Assembly (NCBI GenBank): GCA_030681235.1
Contig: JAUXWY010000238.1
Span: forward strand, 1 to 64,000
Reading direction: 5' to 3'
Source: Pirellulaceae bacterium
GTDB lineage: Bacteria; Planctomycetota; Planctomycetia; Pirellulales; Pirellulaceae
DNA: 64,000 nucleotides
The notes below the pieces were generated by a model, which worked only from the letters and a program-made list of their open reading frames with translations, did no database searches and was not told the DNA's origin. A program made the translations under genes and the position numbers. This document shows positions 60,175-64,000 of this stretch, piece after piece. Positions within the stretch are counted from its first letter, which is position 1. Each line of letters begins with the position of its first letter.

Positions 60175-62520
60175 ATGGGTCTAATGGCTTTGCGTTCTTT
60201 ACGGCCGCTCCCAACCTCAAAGGTGCTGGGCAACAGTGTCGTGGACCGTTCCTACGGTCCAGCGCATTCCTGCCCGAACCGTTCCTACGTTCCAACGGTC
60301 CGCTTGGTTCTGCTTGGGCTAATAATGACTCTGGCCAGTACCGCGACCTCGGTCGGGGCTTGGCAAGAAAACACGGTCTCGCCCAGCGTGAGGCTCAAGG
60401 TGGCCTTGCCCATCACGGACCAAGTGGATCGACAGGTTCGGGCGGGGGTTGATCAGGCGATCAAGCAATGGGAGAGCCGAACCCCTGCCGAGCCCGGCCA
60501 ACTTCTCACGAGACCAACGATCCTGCTGGAATTCGATACGGCGAACAATCTAAACGGTCTTGGGAGCGAGTTCGAAAGCTGTTTGGGTTTGGCCCGCTAT
60601 CTGCAACGGCCGGAACTGAACAAAGTGCGATTGATCGCTTATGTCCCGCAGCCCACAGGACTTTCTGCGGTTGCGGGGCGGGATCGGAATACCATTGCCA
60701 GGAGCCAAGTTGGCGGGCATGCGTTGTTGGTCGCACTGGCCTGCGAGCAAATCTGGTTGAATAGCGCGGCGGCCTTGATTGGCGTCGGCAGCGATTCGAC
60801 CGAGCCCGACTTGGAACGAACCAACTACGAGTTCATCGCCAAACGAGGTGTGCAGTGGCCACCGGCCGTCGTCGCCGCCTTGGTCGATCCACAACGCGGG
60901 TTGTACCGGGTGAACCGGGCCGATGGGAAAACGGTCTTGACCGACCGGTCTGGACGCGAAGCCCTCAGCGCCGAAGGGCAAGAGGTCGGCAGCGAGGAAC
61001 TGGCCCGCCCGGGCCAAGCTGCTGATTGGTCGGCCGGACAGTTGACGGCCTGGGGATTGACCCAACCTCCCATCATCAATCGCGACGATCTGATCGCACG
61101 CTTGGAAACCGATCGCTTGGTAGATTTTGTGATGGGCCAACAGTTCGACAAATGGTCAGTCGCGATGCTGAAAGTCGAAAACTTGGACCGCGAATTTCTG
61201 ACCTGGGCCACGCGTAGTCTGAATGCCGATCGGATCCTCAACCAAACCAATATGTTGATCTTGAGAATCGATACGTTGGGTGGATACGACCTCCGCGCCG
61301 CCGGCGATCTAGCAATCCTGGTGGCCGACTTGCGACAACAGGGCATTCGAACCGTCGCTCTTTTGCCAAACGGGGCCAAAGGGGCCGAAACCATTCTCGC
61401 GTTGGCCTGTGATGAGATCGTGATGGCCGAGGAGCGGCGGTTTGGCGGCAACGTAACCTTGCCACTCGACGACGCAGCCGCAGACGATCTGCTGAGCGCC
61501 GCACAAACAGTAGCCGAGCGGAAAGGACGCGATTGGTCGCTGGTCGCGGCCTTGGCGTTTGGCAATCAGCAAACATTTGAATATCGTCATCGAGAAACGG
61601 GTGTGGTTCGGATCATCAACGAACAACAGTTCGGGGAATTGGTGGACCGCGAACAATGGCAGCGCGGCGTCGAGGTACGGCTGGCAAGTGGTCTGGCCGC
61701 CGAAGAGGCTCGGCAACGACGTATCGTGGATCATGTGTTGGCCGACGTCGATCAGCTTCAGTCGCTGTACCAATTCGACAGCATGCGCACGTTGCAGCCC
61801 ACGTTTTCCGATCGCACCGTCCAACGAATCGCAAGATTTGTCAGTCGCCCTGGAATTTCGCACTTGTTGCTGATGTTTGGGTTCTTCATGTTGATGATCG
61901 AACTGTCCTCGCCGGGGATCGGAGTCCCAGGGTTTGTCTCGGCCTGTTGCTTGAGCTTGTTCTTCTGGGGCAACTATTTGGAAGGCAGTGCCGGGGCGCT
62001 GGAAATCATCTTGTTTGTCTTGGGCTTGCTCTTTGTTTTGATCGAGATCTTTGTGCTGCCGGGATTCGGAATGTTCGGCATTGGTGGCGGTTTGATGATT
62101 TTGGCGTCCATCGTGCTGGCGGGACAGAACTTTATTGTGCCGCAGAGCCAACAAGATGTCCAACAAATGGCTTGGAGCATGTCGTCCGTTCTTGGCGCAT
62201 TGGCCGGTGTTTTTGCGGCGGTAGCATTCATTCACTATTACATGGATAGTGTACCTGTCCTCAACCGTTTGATCCTGAAGCCACGGGCCGAAGTCGGAGA
62301 AATCCTGGTCGAGGCACCGTCGCGTTATGGTCATTTGCTGGAACGCATCGGCGTGACCATCACCCCATTGATTCCGGCGGGCAAAGTACGATTTGGCTCG
62401 GAAATCGTCAGCGTGGTCACCGATGGCCATTATGTCGACGCAGGTCGTGAGGTTGTCGTCTACGAAGTCTTGGATACGATAGTGAAAGTTCGAACGACAA
62501 ACGCGGACCGTTCGAGTTGA
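60175..62520 (+). CDS. Long NfeD protein with degenerate ClpP-like domains
   Basis: A 781-residue membrane protein of the NfeD1a type. A signal-like segment (VRLVLLGLIMTLASTATSV, about 42-60) is followed by two ClpP/crotonase-like domains. Where the nucleophile Ser is expected they read SQVGGHALLVALACEQIWL and NGAKGAETILALACDEIVM, with Gly instead of Ser, so neither is likely to be a protease. Five or so membrane helices (about 565-700) and a C-terminal OB-like NfeD domain follow. NfeD proteins act with FloA. ATG 60175 has AGGAG ten bases upstream. The N-terminal region contains an odd in-frame hairpin repeat. A short NfeD gene follows. Confidence 0.88.
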   Translation: MGLMALRSLRPLPTSKVLGNSVVDRSYGPAHSCPNRSYVPTVRLVLLGLIMTLASTATSVGAWQENTVSPSVRLKVALPITDQVDRQVRAGVDQAIKQWESRTPAEPGQLLTRPTILLEFDTANNLNGLGSEFESCLGLARYLQRPELNKVRLIAYVPQPTGLSAVAGRDRNTIARSQVGGHALLVALACEQIWLNSAAALIGVGSDSTEPDLERTNYEFIAKRGVQWPPAVVAALVDPQRGLYRVNRADGKTVLTDRSGREALSAEGQEVGSEELARPGQAADWSAGQLTAWGLTQPPIINRDDLIARLETDRLVDFVMGQQFDKWSVAMLKVENLDREFLTWATRSLNADRILNQTNMLILRIDTLGGYDLRAAGDLAILVADLRQQGIRTVALLPNGAKGAETILALACDEIVMAEERRFGGNVTLPLDDAAADDLLSAAQTVAERKGRDWSLVAALAFGNQQTFEYRHRETGVVRIINEQQFGELVDREQWQRGVEVRLASGLAAEEARQRRIVDHVLADVDQLQSLYQFDSMRTLQPTFSDRTVQRIARFVSRPGISHLLLMFGFFMLMIELSSPGIGVPGFVSACCLSLFFWGNYLEGSAGALEIILFVLGLLFVLIEIFVLPGFGMFGIGGGLMILASIVLAGQNFIVPQSQQDVQQMAWSMSSVLGALAGVFAAVAFIHYYMDSVPVLNRLILKPRAEVGEILVEAPSRYGHLLERIGVTITPLIPAGKVRFGSEIVSVVTDGHYVDAGREVVVYEVLDTIVKVRTTNADRSS
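60243..60298. repeat. Hairpin-forming repeat pair inside the NfeD coding region
   Basis: ACCGTTCCTACG occurs twice, 33 bases apart. The first copy forms a perfect stem GGACCGT/ACGGTCC with loop TCCT (60243-60260), and the second a smaller CCGTT/AACGG stem (60279-60298). They read in frame through the exported N-terminal region (VDRSYGPAHS, then NRSYVP) without stop. Confidence 0.75.
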
Positions 62521-62590
62521 CGGCCCGGACGGAGATCGCGGACGATTCGATTTGTCGGTCCGCTCATCGAAACACAAGTGCGAGTTTGGC

Positions 62591-63193
62591 ATGAGTTATT
62601 TTGCGATCGCGTGGCTTTGCCTGCTGGCGTTCTTGGTCGTCGTGATCTTGGAGATGTTTCTCCCGACGGCGGGAATTCTATTCGTGCTCAGCATGGTATT
62701 GGCCGTCGCCGCCGTGATTGCCGGATTCATGCATTCGGTTTATTTGGGGGCGATCATGATCGTCATCTTGGGCGTTTCGCTGCCAGTCCTGTTTGCGTTG
62801 TTTTCTAAAGTTTGGCCGCATACACCGTTGGGCAAGCGGCTTATTATTCCCGCTCCCACACGCGAATCCGTCTTGCCATCCTCCGCGCTGGACGATTCGT
62901 TCACACAATACAAAGGAGCCAAGGGCGAAGTCGTGTCTCCCATGTTGCCGACAGGCTCCATCCGAATCGGAGAAAAAACCCTGGTCGCGACCTGCGAATC
63001 CGGCTCCGTCGCGTTAGGCCAATGGGTCCGAGTGGTCAAGGTTCAAATGAACCGTCTCTTTGTTGTGCCGGTAGAGTTGACGGATGATCTACAATCGCCG
63101 GGCGGGTTCGAGCAGAAGTTGGATCAAACCGTCCAAGCCACGATGCAAGAGTTTGATTGGGATTCCGACACTCGCGAGCCGCGTGCGACCTGA
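62591..63193 (+). CDS. Short NfeD protein (OB-fold type)
   Basis: A 200-residue NfeD1b-type protein with two or three membrane helices (FAIAWLCLLAFLVVVILEMF and the next from LFVLSMVLAVAAVIAGFM), then a C-terminal OB-like domain (KGAKGEVVSPMLPTGSIRIG, with GQWVRVVKVQMNRLFVV). NfeD short forms stabilise or regulate the long NfeD and flotillin. It starts 70 bases after the long NfeD gene. ATG 62591 is used; the frame is open to 62552. Confidence 0.9.
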   Translation: MSYFAIAWLCLLAFLVVVILEMFLPTAGILFVLSMVLAVAAVIAGFMHSVYLGAIMIVILGVSLPVLFALFSKVWPHTPLGKRLIIPAPTRESVLPSSALDDSFTQYKGAKGEVVSPMLPTGSIRIGEKTLVATCESGSVALGQWVRVVKVQMNRLFVVPVELTDDLQSPGGFEQKLDQTVQATMQEFDWDSDTREPRAT

Positions 63194-63211
63194 GTGTGGA
63201 GGAGTGCCCCA

Positions 63212-63637
63212 TTGCCAGCGATCTACGAACACCCGTGGCAAGTGACCGAAGTCGAGATCGATGGCCTGGGCCATGTCGGCAATGTCGAGTACTTGCGGTG
63301 GTTGCAAGCCGCGGCGATCGCCCACTCGGCCGCGCAAGGTTGGCCGACAGAAAAGTACTTTGAGCTGGGCGCAGGTTGGGTGGTACGATCGCATCAAATC
63401 GAATACTTGATGCCAGCTCATCTGGCTGATGAGATTGTCGTGCGAACGTGGGTTGCTAACTTGCGCGGGATTCGCTCCTTGCGCCGCTACGAAGTTTGGC
63501 GTCCGGCCGATCAAACGCTGTTGGCCAAAGCGCGCACCGAATGGGTCTTCATCTCATTCGCCACTCGTCAGCCTCGGCGTGTTCCTGACGAAATTAAACA
63601 AGCCTTCGATATCGTCGGTGATCAAGAGGCAACCTGA
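63212..63637 (+). CDS. Hot-dog acyl-CoA thioesterase (4HBT type)
   Basis: A 141-residue 4-hydroxybenzoyl-CoA thioesterase-like protein. The substrate motif EIDGLGHVGNVEYLRW keeps the catalytic Asp and the GHV-N elements, followed by IEYLMPAHLADEIVVRTWV. It hydrolyses acyl-CoA or acyl-ACP thioesters. The start is TTG 63212, supported by GGAGG nine bases upstream; GTG 63194 would be inside the ribosome site. It begins 18 bases after the short NfeD gene and probably shares its transcript. Confidence 0.9.
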   Translation: MPAIYEHPWQVTEVEIDGLGHVGNVEYLRWLQAAAIAHSAAQGWPTEKYFELGAGWVVRSHQIEYLMPAHLADEIVVRTWVANLRGIRSLRRYEVWRPADQTLLAKARTEWVFISFATRQPRRVPDEIKQAFDIVGDQEAT

Positions 63638-63646
63638 CCCTCCGGT

Positions 63647-64000
63647 TCAATCGTCGTTGCGAGCAATTTCAGGAGGGATTCGTGAGCCGTGGGGATCGAG
63701 GGCTGTTTGAGACGTGGCCCGCTCCAAAGACTCACGCATCGATTCGTCGGTGACGTGCTCCCACGCTTCGGCTTTTTCGTGAATTCGATCGACTTCGCAT
63801 TGGGCTTGCTCCACCAAGTACAATTCCCATAACCGATGGGCTCGCACCAACAACTGGGCTCGACGACGACCTGCTTCGGTCAATCGAAAACGATCGCCAC
63901 AGGATTCAATCTCGCCCCGACGACCCAATCCGGCGATGACCCGCGCGCATTGCCGTAGTGACTGACCCAAACCGGCGGACAACTGCGTCAACGTCGAGCC
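63647..64000 (-). CDS. DtxR/MntR-like metal-dependent regulator domain, incomplete at window edge
   Basis: At least 117 codons read from the window edge. The visible part is the C-terminal portion: end of a winged helix (IAGLGRRGEIESCGDRFRLT), then RAHRLWELYLVEQAQCEVDRI, HEKAEAWEHV and DPHGSRIPPE. These are the dimer and metal-binding blocks of DtxR/MntR. In planctomycetes such a domain can also be fused to a metal ABC permease. The 5' end lies outside, so the start is unknown. It converges with the thioesterase gene with a nine-base gap. Confidence 0.85.
   Translation of the reverse strand, partial: GSTLTQLSAGLGQSLRQCARVIAGLGRRGEIESCGDRFRLTEAGRRRAQLLVRAHRLWELYLVEQAQCEVDRIHEKAEAWEHVTDESMRESLERATSQTALDPHGSRIPPEIARNDD

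Noticed and set aside
61309..62592. Minus-strand open frame of 427 codons opposite the NfeD genes
   Set aside because: Shadow frame caused by GC-rich codon use; no motif and it spans two real genes.

Overview
The window looks like part of a planctomycete chromosome, most likely of the Pirellulales (Rhodopirellula/Blastopirellula type). The evidence is a Cys-type sulfatase, a Pirellula-type haem-binding (CxxCH) protein, a DUF1549/DUF1553 cytochrome-like protein followed by a pre-peptidase-C type secreted protein, a methanofuran/H4MPT-type C1 protein, a hexulose-phosphate-synthase-like enzyme, a planctomycete-type HUH transposase and many secreted proteins without known function. Base composition is moderately GC-rich except in two A/T-richer patches. 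I saw no rRNA, tRNA or CRISPR array.

Layout. 1-9.2 kb: a thioredoxin-fold/TPR protein, then a minus-strand run of a SPOR-like secreted protein, a membrane-anchored protein, floA plus an EVE-domain gene, and a sulfatase-SGNH fusion plus a PHP hydrolase. 9.3-12.7 kb: a large palindromic repeat and a secreted TPR/CHAT-like protein. 13-15 kb: a DUF4276 protein and an AAA ATPase, joined by start/stop overlaps to a 63-codon ORF and to pyruvate kinase. 16.5-21 kb: a tight minus-strand operon (hexulose-phosphate-synthase-like, Zn-dehydrogenase, unknown, cardiolipin synthase). 21-26.5 kb: purine nucleoside phosphorylase, aldo-keto reductase, methyltransferase and two small membrane proteins. 26.5-32 kb: NAD synthetase with an APP1-like phosphatase, a lipoprotein and a class-V PLP enzyme. 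32-39 kb: a PVC-type haem protein, a lipoprotein, a large secreted alpha/beta hydrolase, an atypical LuxR-type regulator and a zinc-ribbon membrane protein. 39-43 kb: a fatty acid desaturase, a REP-associated-type transposase with two near-palindromic direct repeats upstream, and a Cys-rich secreted protein. 43-51 kb: the DUF1549/PPC pair, then an A/T-richer insert carrying a dynamin-like GTPase. 51-64 kb: a NifS/IscS desulfurase, an SH3-like secreted protein, an operon aspS - UVR protein - TIGR01777 epimerase - MfnF-like protein, a membrane protein, two NfeD proteins with a thioesterase, and the end of a DtxR/MntR-like gene at the edge.

How parts may fit together. FloA and the NfeD pair are classical partners but lie 55 kb apart here. 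The hexulose-phosphate-synthase-like and MfnF-like genes both point to tetrahydromethanopterin/methanofuran-linked C1 metabolism. The best candidates for something new are the ATPase + DUF4276 pair after pyk, which has the architecture of ATPase + TOPRIM-like defence systems, and the dynamin-GTPase insert, which appears to have cut off the end of its upstream neighbour. A family of imperfect palindromic repeats (five copies, with two kinds of tail) is scattered through the intergenic regions.
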